Source of the DNA: Microbulbifer litoralis
GTDB taxonomy: Bacteria; Pseudomonadota; Gammaproteobacteria; Pseudomonadales; Cellvibrionaceae
Reading direction: 5' to 3'
Length of the DNA stretch: 64,000 nt
Assembly (NCBI RefSeq): GCF_023634065.1
Contig: NZ_JALKCV010000002.1
Location: 62,001 to 126,000, forward strand
The notes under the pieces were generated by a model. It saw only the letters and a list, made by a program, of their open reading frames with translations. It was not told the DNA's origin and did no database searches. The translations under genes and the position numbers were made by a program. This document shows, in pieces, positions 56,101 to 64,000 of the stretch (the stretch's first letter is position 1; every line of letters starts with the position of its first letter).

Positions 56101-56231
56101 TCCGTCGCCAGCACCGTGCGACTGGCGTAACTGGGGCTGGTATCGCCGCGAAAACCGGCCTCTTTCAGCGCCTGCAGATACTGCAGGTAGAGCGCCTGTA
56201 CTTCGTCGATTTCGCGCAGTGCTGGAATCAT
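53175..56231 (-). CDS. ydiJ: FAD/Fe-S oxidoreductase YdiJ (D-2-hydroxyglutarate dehydrogenase type)
   Basis: 1018 residues, the usual length of YdiJ. It oxidises a D-2-hydroxyacid. The N-terminal FAD domain has VLSPRGGGTGTNGQSLTDGIVVDISRHMNRILEIN and NRATIGGMINTDASGQGSCVYGKTRDHVLEL. The C-terminal domain of the LldE/GlpC type has Fe-S cysteines in CLGCKSCVGQCPV and CCGMAGTYGHE. It lies divergent from the light-responsive operon; whether the shared region also controls it is unknown. Confidence 0.93.
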   Translation of the reverse strand: MIPALREIDEVQALYLQYLQALKEAGFRGDTSPSYASRTVLATDNSIYQVLPQAVVYPRDVHDLQLLMELAEREDFQQVVLSPRGGGTGTNGQSLTDGIVVDISRHMNRILEINAGERWVRVQAGVVKDQLNAALKPHGLFFAPELSTSNRATIGGMINTDASGQGSCVYGKTRDHVLELSTVLMGGGLWQSAPLDSGQLEDIRARDDRAGKVHRICDDIARDKAELIERKFPKLNRCLTGYDLAHLRRQQDGGETFDLNSVLCGSEGTLGFIAEAKLNVLPIPRSAALVNLKYDHFQDALRDAKDLMGAGPTSIETVDSKVLGLAMEDIVWHSVSEFFPSDERPVKGINLVEYTADSEEALDAALDQFTARIESTLGRAGKSFGYTIARGHAQVNRIWGMRKRAVGLLGNVEGEKRPIPFVEDTAVPPEHLADFIAEFRAVLDEAGLEYGMFGHVDAGVLHVRPAIDMKDPEQAAQIRPITDRVVALTQKYKGLLWGEHGKGVRSEYAPEFFGELYPELQKIKAAFDPRNQLNPGKIATPSKISSLLKIDEVPTRGERDRQIPVQVWDGYSEGVHCNGNGACFNWNPDDAMCPSYKATRERIHSPKGRATLMKEWLRLLSARNVNAVEESRKFREQSFLVTLPRRLKNSLAKARGEYDFNHEVNDAMQGCLGCKSCVGQCPVRVDVPEFRSKFLELYYSRYLRPLKDYFVGGLEFVMPQLSRWPQLYNFPLRLKPVRALLERGLGLADSPQLSRKTLAASMGELGVPYASRACLDALGPAQRQRAVILVQDAFTSYFDAEVVADALRLLKKLDFHPLVAPFKANGKPLHVHGFLRQFQRVAAVNSDMLNDLAASGVPLVGLDPSMTLTYRAEYRKLLGDKAPPVQLLQEWLGGQLDHLRQQRQRLEPALFRLLPHCSEQTNAAASLKDWRDIFEALGLELQSESLGCCGMAGTYGHETAHRETSRVIFQQSWAPRLAGDTDGLLASGYSCRCQSQRFAGVTLRHPLQGLLAQLRVEG

Positions 56232-56309
56232 TGCTTAATCCATGGCTCTCGGAGGGGTCTGGCATTGTAGCGGTGGCGCTCGCCGGCGCAACAGCCATCC
56301 TCACAGGCT

Positions 56310-56333
56310 TGTACAGGAGAATATTCTTGTATA
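56310..56333 (+). promoter_or_regulatory. LitR/PplR-type operator, site 1
   Basis: TGTACA-N12-TGTATA. It matches the consensus I recall for the Pseudomonas putida LitR homologue PplR1, T(G/A)TACA-N12-TGTA(C/T)A, at every defined position. It overlaps the -35 box (TTGTAT, 56327-56332) of a likely promoter. Confidence 0.8.
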
Positions 56334-56355
56334 AGAGTGGTCGCCGCGTTATAAA
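56327..56355 (+). promoter_or_regulatory. Sigma-70 promoter of the light-responsive operon
   Basis: TTGTAT (56327-56332), a 17-base spacer and TATAAA (56350-56355). The two operator sites lie over the -35 side and just downstream of the -10 box, an arrangement suited to repression. The first gene starts at 56389. Confidence 0.75.
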
Positions 56356-56358
56356 ACT

Positions 56359-56382
56359 TGTACGGCATTCAATATTTGTACA
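56359..56382 (+). promoter_or_regulatory. LitR/PplR-type operator, site 2
   Basis: TGTACG-N12-TGTACA, one base off the consensus given for site 1. It lies 49 bases from site 1 and 7 bases before the first start codon, over the expected transcription start. Confidence 0.75.
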
Positions 56383-56388
56383 AGGCTT

Positions 56389-57375
56389 ATGAACATTCGC
56401 CTGCTGACGCAGAAAATACCCGTGGGCATCAGCCAGTGCGCCATGGGCGACCCGGTGCGCTACAACGCCGGCCACAAGCACAGCAAGATCTGCACGCGCC
56501 TGCTGGGGCGCTGTTTCGAGTATGTGCCCGTGTGCCCGGAGGTCGCTATCGGTCTCGGGGTGCCGCGCCAGCCGATCCGGCTGGTCAAGAGCGACTCTTC
56601 CGCCGATGCCGAAGTGCGCGTGCTCGGTGTCGAGGACCCGGCGCTGGATGTGACCGAGCCGCTGAAAGAGTACGCCGACAGCCTGGTACCGGAACTGCAG
56701 AAAATCCGCGGCTATATCCTCATGCAGAATTCGCCCAGCTGCGGCCTGCGCAAAGTGCGACGCTATCTCCCAAACGGTCACAGCCACGACAGCGAGGGCA
56801 TGGGGGTGTTTGCCCAGCGGCTGCGGGAGCAGTTTCCCGACCTGCCGATGGAAGAGGTGGGCCGCCTGAACGACAGCGATATCCGCGAGAACTTCCTGAC
56901 CCGGGTGTTCGCCTACGACGCCTGGTTCCGCTATGTGGAAAACGGCGATGAGGAGCCGCGCCCGGCGCGCGTGATCGAGTTCTACAGCGCGTATAAATAC
57001 CTGCTGCTGGCGCATCACCAGCTCGAGACCCGCGAGCTGGGCCGGCTGGTCGGCAACGCCAGGGCGCTGCCGCCGCGGGAGTACGCGCGCCGGGTGCGCG
57101 GCAAACTCATGGAAATACTCGCCCACCCGGCCAGCCGCAAGGACCGGGCCAACGCCCTGATGCACAGCCAGGGGCACCTGAAAGCCTATCTCGACAAAGA
57201 CGAGCGCGCCGAACTGGCGGCGCTGATCGAGGATTACCGCCGCGGCTTCAAGCCCCTGTCGGCGGTGCTGACCCTGATACGCCACTACCTGCCGCGCAGT
57301 CCCCACCATTTTATTCACAGCCAGGTGCTGCTGGCCGCGGAGCCGGCGGAACTGGGCCTGTGCGATTTTCGCTGA
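56389..57375 (+). CDS. YbgA-like DUF523/DUF1722 protein
   Basis: 328 residues. An N-terminal DUF523 domain (VPVGISQCAMGDPVRYNAGHKHSKI and QNSPSCGLRKVRRY, with conserved Cys) is fused to a C-terminal DUF1722 (YbgA) domain (VIEFYSAYKYLLLAHH; AHPASRKDRANALMHSQGHLKAYL). The biochemical role is unknown, but the gene is commonly beside photolyase genes, as here. It is first in the light-responsive operon. Confidence 0.9.
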   Translation: MNIRLLTQKIPVGISQCAMGDPVRYNAGHKHSKICTRLLGRCFEYVPVCPEVAIGLGVPRQPIRLVKSDSSADAEVRVLGVEDPALDVTEPLKEYADSLVPELQKIRGYILMQNSPSCGLRKVRRYLPNGHSHDSEGMGVFAQRLREQFPDLPMEEVGRLNDSDIRENFLTRVFAYDAWFRYVENGDEEPRPARVIEFYSAYKYLLLAHHQLETRELGRLVGNARALPPREYARRVRGKLMEILAHPASRKDRANALMHSQGHLKAYLDKDERAELAALIEDYRRGFKPLSAVLTLIRHYLPRSPHHFIHSQVLLAAEPAELGLCDFR

Positions 57376-57385
57376 AGAGGTCTCC

Positions 57386-58339
57386 ATGGATAGCGAAACA
57401 CCAGTGATCGAGGTCGATGTGGCCGCAGCCAAAAGCGGGCCGGAGAGGGAACCGACCCTGCCGATCCGCACCGTGGCCCAGCGCACCGGCGTCAATCCGG
57501 TCACCCTGCGCGCCTGGGAGCGGCGCTACGGACTGCTGAAACCGGCGCGCACCGGCAAGGGCCACCGACTCTACAGCGAGGGCGATGTGGCGCGCATCGA
57601 GGAAATCCTCGCCTGGCTCGCCCGCGGCGTGGCCATCGGCAAGGTGCGGCCGCTGCTGGACGAGGGCGCGGAACCGGAGCGGCGCGACAGCTGGAGCCAG
57701 CAGGTGCGCGAGACCTGTGTCGCGGTGGAGAAATTTGCCGCGGGGGACCTGCAGCGGCAGTTGCAGCAGCTGCTGGCCAGCTATCCGCTGCCGATGGTGC
57801 TGGACCGCTGGCTGGTGCCGGTGCACCGGCAGTTGAACCGCCGGCAGCGCTTCGGCGCCAGCGTGGCGCAGAGCTTCTTCTGGCAGCTGCTGATCGAGCA
57901 ACTCTCCATCGGCCTGCGCGCCGGGCGCCAGAACCTGGCCCAGGGCGGTCGCGGCGCGCACCGGACAATCCTGCTGGTGGGGTTTGCCGGTGGCGAACAG
58001 CGGGTGTTCGCAAAGCTGTTCGCCGCGGCGCTGATCGCGGCGGGGTTCGACGCCGTATCCCTGGGGCCGGACCTGGACCTGGCTGAACTGACCCTGGCGG
58101 TGGAAAAACTGGGGGCCGACGGCGTCATCTGCTACAGCCACAACGCCCTGCCGATGGCGGTTTTCGCCGACCGGCTGGCGCGGGCGCTGCGGGTGCTGCC
58201 GGTGCCCCTGTGGTTCGCCGGCGGCATCGTCGGCCTGCAGCGCCGGGACCTGAAGAAACTGGTACACGACCGGAATGCCGGCCTGCTGCCGGCCGACACC
58301 GCCGCCGCACTGGCGTCCCTGCGGGAGCAATTGCCGTGA
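57386..58339 (+). CDS. LitR/CarH-type MerR-family regulator without the usual B12 motif
   Basis: 317 residues. The MerR helix-turn-helix is at ~26-92 ([51 protein letters not shown]). The C-terminal region has the cobalamin-binding fold ([67 protein letters not shown]). However, the DxHxxG that coordinates B12 in CarH is replaced by GGEQRVF. It is therefore like the P. putida PplR group, which uses a LOV-protein partner; no LOV gene is in this window. It probably represses its own operon in the dark. Confidence 0.85.
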   Translation: MDSETPVIEVDVAAAKSGPEREPTLPIRTVAQRTGVNPVTLRAWERRYGLLKPARTGKGHRLYSEGDVARIEEILAWLARGVAIGKVRPLLDEGAEPERRDSWSQQVRETCVAVEKFAAGDLQRQLQQLLASYPLPMVLDRWLVPVHRQLNRRQRFGASVAQSFFWQLLIEQLSIGLRAGRQNLAQGGRGAHRTILLVGFAGGEQRVFAKLFAAALIAAGFDAVSLGPDLDLAELTLAVEKLGADGVICYSHNALPMAVFADRLARALRVLPVPLWFAGGIVGLQRRDLKKLVHDRNAGLLPADTAAALASLREQLP

Positions 58340-58355
58340 GCGAGGAGGAACAGCC

Positions 58356-59822
58356 ATGAGTGTGGATAAAAAGCCTTTCCGCCGCGGCCTGGTCTGGCTG
58401 CGCAACGACCTGCGCCTGCAGGACAATACCGCACTCTACCGCGCCGCCAGCGGCTGCCGCCAACTGGCCGCGGTTTTTATTGCCTGCCCGGAAACCTGGC
58501 ACAGCCACGGCGACGGCGACCCGGTGGTGGCCTTTCGCCTCGCCTGCCTGCGCGAACTGCAGCGGAGCCTGGCCGCGCGCAATATCCCCCTCTACTTTCT
58601 CGAGCTGGAGACGTTTGCGCAGGTGCCGGAAGCGCTGGCACAGATCGCGGAAAAACTGCAGATCGACGCGCTCTTCGCCAACGCCGAGTACCCGCTCAAC
58701 GAGCGGCGCCGCGACCGCGCCGTGCGCGAGGCGCTGAAAGCGCGCGACCTGCCGGTGGAGTACTGCAGCGATCGCACACTGGTACCGCCGGGCAGTGTCA
58801 AAACCGGTGAAGGCGAGGCCTACAAGGTCTTCACGCCGTTCAAGCGCGCCTTTATCGATCGCTGTGGTGGCAGCGACTTTTCGCCCCTGCCAGCGCCGCG
58901 CAAAATCTCCCCGGCCGGTGACTGGCCCCAGTGGCTGCAGGTGTCCGGGGCGAACAACCTGGTGCAGACGATTCCGGACTGTGTCCGGGGCTACGAAAAA
59001 ATGCCGCAGGAAAACGGCGCCCTGCTCGGCTGGATGCCGGGAGAGCGAGCGGCGGCGAAACGCCTGCGGGCATTTCGCGACGATATCGTCGACTACGCCA
59101 AAGAGCGGGATTTCCCGGCGGTCGACGGCACCTCGCAGCTGTCGCCCTACCTCAACTGCGGCGCCATCTCCATCCGCCAGTGCGCGCAGATGGCGCTGGA
59201 TAAAAACGGTGGCCGCTGGAAAGGCGGCGATGAAGGCGTCGACTGCTGGCTGGGCGAGCTGATCTGGCGCGAATTTTACACCCACCTGATCGTCGCCTTT
59301 CCAGAGTTGTGTATGCACCGGCCGTTCAAGCCGGAGACGGACCGGGTGCCCTGGTCCTATGACAGGAAGGTTTTCCAGCGCTGGTGCGAGGGCAGGACCG
59401 GCGTGCCGATCGTCGATGCGGCCATGCGCCAGCTCAACGGGACCGGCTGGATGCACAACCGCCTGCGCATGGTGGTGGCCTCGTTCCTGAGCAAAAACCT
59501 GTTGATCGACTGGCGCTGGGGCGAGCGTTATTTCATGAACCGGTTGCTGGATGCCGACTTCGCGGCCAACAACGGCGGCTGGCAGTGGGCCGCGTCCACC
59601 GGGACCGACGCGGCACCCTATTTCCGCGTTTTCAATCCCTACAGCCAGTCGAGGAAATTCGATCCGGGCGGTGACTTCATTCGCCGCCATGTGCCGGAAC
59701 TGCGCCAGCTCGACGCGCGGGAAATCCATTGCCCGGAAGCGGCGGCGGACTATCCCTCGCCCGTCTGTGATGTGGCGCAAAGCCGCAAAGATGCGATCGA
59801 AGCATTTGCCGGGTTGAAGTGA
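58356..59822 (+). CDS. phrB: Deoxyribodipyrimidine photolyase (class I CPD type)
   Basis: 488 residues from the ATG at 58356 (GAGGAGGAAC upstream). It repairs UV pyrimidine dimers with blue light. The N-terminal antenna domain starts [17 protein letters not shown]. The FAD domain has [76 protein letters not shown] and [23 protein letters not shown], all typical of active enzymes. It is third in the light-responsive operon. Confidence 0.96.
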   Translation: MSVDKKPFRRGLVWLRNDLRLQDNTALYRAASGCRQLAAVFIACPETWHSHGDGDPVVAFRLACLRELQRSLAARNIPLYFLELETFAQVPEALAQIAEKLQIDALFANAEYPLNERRRDRAVREALKARDLPVEYCSDRTLVPPGSVKTGEGEAYKVFTPFKRAFIDRCGGSDFSPLPAPRKISPAGDWPQWLQVSGANNLVQTIPDCVRGYEKMPQENGALLGWMPGERAAAKRLRAFRDDIVDYAKERDFPAVDGTSQLSPYLNCGAISIRQCAQMALDKNGGRWKGGDEGVDCWLGELIWREFYTHLIVAFPELCMHRPFKPETDRVPWSYDRKVFQRWCEGRTGVPIVDAAMRQLNGTGWMHNRLRMVVASFLSKNLLIDWRWGERYFMNRLLDADFAANNGGWQWAASTGTDAAPYFRVFNPYSQSRKFDPGGDFIRRHVPELRQLDAREIHCPEAAADYPSPVCDVAQSRKDAIEAFAGLK

Positions 59823-59959
59823 CTGGCTGTTGTATATTTTCCGGGAATGTCCCGGGCGGATTCGCGGCCTATTGCCGTCTCCGCCCCGGCTTGCAGCCAC
59901 TATCGAGGCTCCGAATTCCGAAACTCGGGTCAAGCAATAAACCAGGCAAGGGCCGGACC

Positions 59960-60487
59960 ATGAAGCAGGTACTCAATTTTTCGATGTACTTCTGTGGTTG
60001 GTGGATCGCGATTCTCGGCGGCAACGCCATGGCGCTGATTGCGCTGTTCGTGATCCTGATGTCCCACTTTTCCCTGTGGCGCGACCTGCGCGATATTTTC
60101 GTCGTACTGCTGTTCATCTTCGCCGGGGTGGTGATCGAGTGGGCCTTCATGGCCAATCGTGTACTGGACTACGGCGCCAACCTGCCGCCGGCCTGGGTGG
60201 TCTGCATGTGGGCGATGCTGGCGACCACACTGCGCTATTCACTGTCGCCGTTGATCGGGCGCCCGCTGCTGGCAGGGCTGTTCGCATTTGTGATGGCGCC
60301 GCTGGTCTATGCCAACAGCGTGCATTTCGGCCCCGCGGACTGGGGGCGCGGGCCCCGGGAGTCGGTGCTGATCATCTCGCTGGTCTGGGCGCCGCTGGCG
60401 GCGGTAATCAGCGGCGTCCTGGTGCCGCTTATCGATCGGCTGGGCGAAGATACACCGCCGCAGGTCTATCCCGCCGGCCTCGACTGA
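59960..60487 (+). CDS. DUF2878 integral membrane protein
   Basis: 175 residues from the ATG at 59960, with about five membrane helices (FCGWWIAILGGNAMALIALFVILM; DIFVVLLFIFAGVVIEWAFM and others). The family is unknown in function and is often linked to photolyase and LitR-controlled genes. Its gap of ~140 bases after phrB contains no obvious terminator. Confidence 0.85.
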   Translation: MKQVLNFSMYFCGWWIAILGGNAMALIALFVILMSHFSLWRDLRDIFVVLLFIFAGVVIEWAFMANRVLDYGANLPPAWVVCMWAMLATTLRYSLSPLIGRPLLAGLFAFVMAPLVYANSVHFGPADWGRGPRESVLIISLVWAPLAAVISGVLVPLIDRLGEDTPPQVYPAGLD

Positions 60488-60535
60488 CAGCCTGTCTATA
60501 CTTGCCCCATCGCAAGCGACGCAAAGGAGTGCGCC

Positions 60536-62710
60536 ATGGGGTTTCCCGCCAGATCCATCGCCGTGACAGTGGCGCTTGCCGCCGCTTCCAGCGCGGTTGC
60601 AGACAACTTCACCCCGGACCTGTACGACAATTTTGTCGTCTTCGGCGACAGCCTGTCGGACAGTGGCAACGCCGGGATTTTTACCAGTGCCGATCCCGAC
60701 GGCCTGCTGCCGAGGCAGCCGGCGATCGCCTTCACCGCGCAGAATTTTGGCGTCAGCCCCCTGCGGCCCTCCTGTTTCGGCCTGGGGCCGGCCAGCGGCG
60801 GCGCCATCCCCTGTGCGCCGGCGGCGGGGACGCCCGCGCAGCAACTGCAGCAGATCGCCACCTCGGTACTCGCCAATGGCAGCAACTGGGCCGTCGGCGG
60901 CAACCGCGCGGCGGATGTATTGCTGGACGTGGTGGGCCCGCAGCGGTTTCGCCAGCTCTTCCCGAATACCACGGTTGCCGACCACAACGCCCTGACCACG
61001 GTGCTGCCGGACTCCTCCCGCTGTGGAGAGGACGGGGTCTGCGATCCGGCGGCCGGCGAGAGCCCCTACCTGCCGCCAGCGGAAGCGGCGCAGGCGGCGG
61101 CCGCATTCAATGACCCGGCGGCACTGCAGGCGCTGGTGGACGACCCGAACAACAGCATCACCCTCACCGGCGTGCCCTTCGCCACCGGCCAGGGCTACCT
61201 GCCGCAGAATCCGGTCGACGGCAACTCGCTCTATTACCTGAACGGCGGTGGCAACGACATCATCGCCGGCGTGCGCGCCGGCACCATCTCGCCGGACAGC
61301 ATGCAGCGCTCGGCCACCTTCCTGGCCGTGGCCGCGGCGGAACTGCGCGCGGCGGGCGCGCGCTTTATCGCCGTTTCCAATGCGCCGCGGGTCGGCAACA
61401 CGCCGCTGATGAACGATGCCGGTGCGGCGGCGGTGAGCGCCGCCAATACCGGCACGGCGCTGTTCAACGAATCCCTGCGCCGGCAGATCAACCGGGTGCG
61501 CAATGTACTGATCCTGGATACCGAGGGATTCAGTACCCTGGCACTGAATCGCCCCGGGCTGTTCGGTTTTGCCGATATCGACCAGGCCGCCACCTGTTAC
61601 GCCGCCGGCGAGTGCGCCAACCCGGATCCGGTCTACAGCGAGAACGGCAGTGCGCCGGATTCCGACCGGCTGTTTTTCAACGACGGTGTCCACCCGACGC
61701 TGGCCGCCGCCGAGCTGCTCGGTGACTACTACTATTCGGTGCTGGCCGCGCCGGTGGGTTTTGGCATGCTGCCGGACCTGGGCTACGAGACCACCCGCCA
61801 GCACCAGTCGAATATCGACCACCACCTGGTGGCACAGCGTTTCCGCGATCCGACCACCACGGTATTCTTCGGCGCCGCCTGGTCCCGCAACGACCTCGGC
61901 CAAGGGCCTGCACCGGGCGAGAGAGGCAACAGCTGGGACGGCTTCTTCGGCTTCAGCTTCAAGGGCAGCGAGGAACTGGAGTGGGCGCTGGCGCTCTCGT
62001 ACGCCGGCGCCGAGTACGAGCCGGACGACCTGTGGCTGGAGGCGAAGAGCTGGAACTTCAGCGGTTTCGCGCGCTGGGACAACGAGCGCTTTTTCGTCGA
62101 CGGCGGCATCACCTATTCAGATATCGATTACGAGGATGTGGATCGCCGCATTTACCTGGGCCAGTCCTTCAGCCGCCGCATCGAGGCGGACACCGACGGC
62201 GATGCCGTGAGCCTGTTCGCCCGCACCGGCTACGATGTGGCGCCGGCGCTGCCGTGCCAGCTGGGCCCGTTTGTCTCGCTGGCCTGGACCGATGTCTCGG
62301 CATCCAGCTTCCGCGAGAACACCCAGGCGGACCTGACCTATACCGGCAGCGATGGCCGCATCCTGGACCCGATAGGGCTGCGGGTGCGCCACCAGAGCCG
62401 CGAGTACTGGCGCTACCGCGCCGGCTTCTTCTACAACGCGCCGGAAAACGCCGAGTGGCGCTGGTTTGGCGAGCTCTGGCTGGAGGTCAACGACGGCGAC
62501 GATGTGGACACCGTGGGTATCGGCCACAAGTCCATCCGCTACAACAGCGCCTACATGGCCGGCTACGACAGCCGCAATACCGGTTTCTTCCAGGATGGCG
62601 CCGGCGCGCTCGTGGGCCTGAACCTGACCGAGAAGTTCCAGGTCAGCGGCAATATCCATGTGGGCAAGGACGATACCGTGGGCGGCCTGAACCTGAATTA
62701 CCGCTTTTGA
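60536..62710 (+). CDS. GDSL-type esterase autotransporter
   Basis: 724 residues. A signal peptide (cleavage near AVADN) leads into a GDSL hydrolase passenger: FGDSLSDSGNAG (catalytic Ser) near residue 37, YLNGGGNDI (block III) and NDGVHPT (catalytic Asp/His). The C-terminal ~270 residues form a beta-barrel with alternating aromatic strands, ending NLNYRF with the terminal Phe of outer-membrane proteins. This is the EstA/ApeE layout. The substrate is probably a lipid ester. Confidence 0.92.
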   Translation: MGFPARSIAVTVALAAASSAVADNFTPDLYDNFVVFGDSLSDSGNAGIFTSADPDGLLPRQPAIAFTAQNFGVSPLRPSCFGLGPASGGAIPCAPAAGTPAQQLQQIATSVLANGSNWAVGGNRAADVLLDVVGPQRFRQLFPNTTVADHNALTTVLPDSSRCGEDGVCDPAAGESPYLPPAEAAQAAAAFNDPAALQALVDDPNNSITLTGVPFATGQGYLPQNPVDGNSLYYLNGGGNDIIAGVRAGTISPDSMQRSATFLAVAAAELRAAGARFIAVSNAPRVGNTPLMNDAGAAAVSAANTGTALFNESLRRQINRVRNVLILDTEGFSTLALNRPGLFGFADIDQAATCYAAGECANPDPVYSENGSAPDSDRLFFNDGVHPTLAAAELLGDYYYSVLAAPVGFGMLPDLGYETTRQHQSNIDHHLVAQRFRDPTTTVFFGAAWSRNDLGQGPAPGERGNSWDGFFGFSFKGSEELEWALALSYAGAEYEPDDLWLEAKSWNFSGFARWDNERFFVDGGITYSDIDYEDVDRRIYLGQSFSRRIEADTDGDAVSLFARTGYDVAPALPCQLGPFVSLAWTDVSASSFRENTQADLTYTGSDGRILDPIGLRVRHQSREYWRYRAGFFYNAPENAEWRWFGELWLEVNDGDDVDTVGIGHKSIRYNSAYMAGYDSRNTGFFQDGAGALVGLNLTEKFQVSGNIHVGKDDTVGGLNLNYRF

Positions 62711-62717
62711 GGTTGTC

Positions 62718-62731
62718 GGGACTCGGGACTC
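62718..62731. repeat. Two heptamer copies (GGGACTC) in inverse orientation
   Basis: Two adjacent units, the reverse complement of the GAGTCCC tandem repeats at 44984 and 53092. They lie just after the autotransporter stop. This may be a vestige or a seed of the same expansion. Confidence 0.65.
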
Positions 62732-62899
62732 GGGCTGAGGTGCGGAAGAGGGGCCGCCACTCGAATGTCACCGAATTTTCTGCGGCAAAGCCCCTGAAAA
62801 AGCCGCCCGGATGCGAAAACAGTGCCCCTATCGCGGCAACGATTACCCGCCCGGTTGTTAACGTATGGATATCGAAAACAACCCGAGCAGTAGAAGACC

Positions 62900-64000
62900 G
62901 TGACGAATTACAGCCCCAGATTCAGCCAACTGAGCGAAGCCCTGAGCGGGGACGATGCCAATGTCTGGGCGGTCAGTGACCGCGCCCACGAACTGGCCGA
63001 CCAGGGTGAGGATGTCATTTTCCTGTGTGTGGGCGACCCCAATTTCGACACCCCGGAGCCGATTCTCGATTACACCCGCGCGCGGCTCGGCGTCGGCCGC
63101 ACCCACTACTCCCCGGACGCCGGCGAGCCGGTGCTGCGCCGCGCCATCGCCAATATCGAGAGCAAGGTCTCGCCGCACCCCTGCAGCCCGGACGACGTGG
63201 TGGTGTTTCCCGGCGGCACCAACGCCATCTACGCGGTGCTCGCCTGCCTGCTGAACCCCGGTGAGGAAATCCTGATCCCGGAGCCGATGTATATCGGCTA
63301 CGTGCCCATCTGCGACGCGCTGCGCCTGAAGATGAAAAAGGTGGCCTGCCCGGCGGACAATAACTTCGCCTTCGATGTGGACGATATCGTGGCCGCGATC
63401 GGCGACGACACGCGCGTGGTGATGATCAACACCCCGGTCAATCCCACCGGTGCCATGGCCACACCGGAACAGCTGCGCGAACTGGCGGCCCACTGCCGCG
63501 AGCGCGGTATCTGGCTGGTGTGCGACGAGATGTACTCGATGATCACCTTCGCCCGCCGCCACACCTCCCTGCGCACTGCCGCCGAGCACCTGGACAATGT
63601 GGTGGTGATCGACGGCCTGTCCAAGTCCCACGCCATGAGCGGCTGGCGCCTCGGCTGGGCCGTGGCCCAGGGGCCACTGGTGGAGCGCCTGACCCAGTTT
63701 GCCGGCGCCACCATTTTCGGCTGCCCGCAGTTTATCCAGGAGGCCGCCGCCTTCGCGCTGGAGTTCGATACCTACTTCGTCGAGCAGATGCGCTCCGCTT
63801 ATCAAAAGCGCCGCGACCTGATCGTTGAGCGCATCGGCCGCATCCCGGGCCTGAGTTGCTACTCGCCGGACGCGGGCATGTTCGTGATGGTGGATGTCTC
63901 TCGGGTAGCGGATTCGGGTGAAGCCTTTGCCGAGGCGTTGCTGGATGCCGAGCGGGTGTCGGTACTGCCCGGCGCGCCCTTCGGCGCCAGCGCCGCCAAC
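62900..64000 (+). CDS. Class I/II PLP aminotransferase, AruH-like (3' end outside window)
   Basis: The first 367 residues are visible, starting at a GTG at 62900. The start VTNYSPRFSQLSEALSGDDANVW precedes VIFLCVGDPNFDTPEPI. Other motifs are PVNPTGAMATPEQL, DEMYSM and the PLP lysine in GLSKSHAMSGWRLGW. The layout, including SKSHAM, resembles arginine:pyruvate aminotransferase AruH of Pseudomonas, but substrate specificity cannot be inferred with confidence. The stop lies beyond the window. Confidence 0.88.
   Translation, partial: MTNYSPRFSQLSEALSGDDANVWAVSDRAHELADQGEDVIFLCVGDPNFDTPEPILDYTRARLGVGRTHYSPDAGEPVLRRAIANIESKVSPHPCSPDDVVVFPGGTNAIYAVLACLLNPGEEILIPEPMYIGYVPICDALRLKMKKVACPADNNFAFDVDDIVAAIGDDTRVVMINTPVNPTGAMATPEQLRELAAHCRERGIWLVCDEMYSMITFARRHTSLRTAAEHLDNVVVIDGLSKSHAMSGWRLGWAVAQGPLVERLTQFAGATIFGCPQFIQEAAAFALEFDTYFVEQMRSAYQKRRDLIVERIGRIPGLSCYSPDAGMFVMVDVSRVADSGEAFAEALLDAERVSVLPGAPFGASAAN

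Noticed and set aside
52242-56270. A 1342-residue open frame on the plus strand opposite ydiJ and the TPR gene, and a 1440-residue frame on the minus strand in another phase (53182-57504).
   Set aside because: Both are by-products of high G+C. The ydiJ frame has clear FAD and Fe-S motifs; the others have no motifs and run through gene ends and the promoter region.

Overview
The window looks like the chromosome of a high-G+C, Gram-negative marine gammaproteobacterium of the Cellvibrionales/Microbulbifer type. This is an inference from gene content: a complete Rsx/Rnf operon, lipoproteins, a GDSL autotransporter, a YqjD/E/K-like set, and many gammaproteobacterial REP-like repeats. No rRNA, tRNA, transposase or phage gene was recognised.

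Layout. (1) 1-11073, all on the minus strand: nine genes that look like one envelope-associated locus. It has an ExbD/TolR-like anchor cut by the window edge, an actin/Hsp70-like ATPase-fold protein, a MotA/TolQ/ExbB-family channel, a small secreted acidic protein, a PEGA-repeat protein with a C-terminal SUMF1-like domain, a membrane-anchored TPR-like protein, two lipoproteins (one extremely Ser/Gln-rich) and a periplasmic repeat protein with a TonB-like C-terminus. I do not recognise this as a named system; it is the best candidate here for an undescribed machine. (2) 11.7-18 kb: branched-chain aminotransferase, YIP1-family protein, a parallel beta-helix lipoprotein paired with an SO2930-type diheme cytochrome, and a TetR regulator. 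(3) 18.2-24.4 kb: the rsxABCDGE operon (minus strand), interrupted by REP palindromes. (4) 24.6-25.1 kb: four tandem copies of a 112-bp unit. (5) 25.3-37.2 kb: a WYL-domain regulator of CapW/BrxR type, a complete type I-C CRISPR-Cas operon (cas3-cas5-cas8c-cas7-cas4-cas1-cas2), a leader with a boxA-like antitermination element, and an array of 50 repeats (last one degenerate). The older, leader-distal part of the array carries a different repeat allele from the newer half. (6) 37.3-56.2 kb: mostly housekeeping and accessory genes (XRE regulator, BCCT transporter, YghU, sirtuin, YqjD/E/K-like proteins, 2-hydroxyacid dehydrogenase, MetG, ApbC, TrhO, YdiJ). (7) 56.3-60.5 kb: a probable light-inducible operon (YbgA-like DUF523/DUF1722 protein, LitR-type MerR regulator, photolyase, DUF2878 membrane protein). 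It is preceded by two operator-like TGTA(C/T)(A/G)-N12-TGTA(C/T)A sites that flank a good sigma-70 promoter. (8) 60.5-64 kb: a GDSL autotransporter esterase and a class I/II aminotransferase cut by the right edge.

How the genes work together. The WYL regulator sits just upstream of cas3 on the same strand and may control the CRISPR locus. The cas genes overlap or nearly touch, consistent with one transcript. The LitR-like regulator probably represses its own operon in the dark, inducing photolyase on illumination. The Rsx complex probably keeps SoxR reduced or drives ferredoxin/NAD electron transfer. In the left-hand locus, a proton- or sodium-powered channel pair sits beside a cytoplasmic ATPase-fold protein and several periplasmic repeat proteins and lipoproteins, which suggests a trans-envelope device of unknown purpose.
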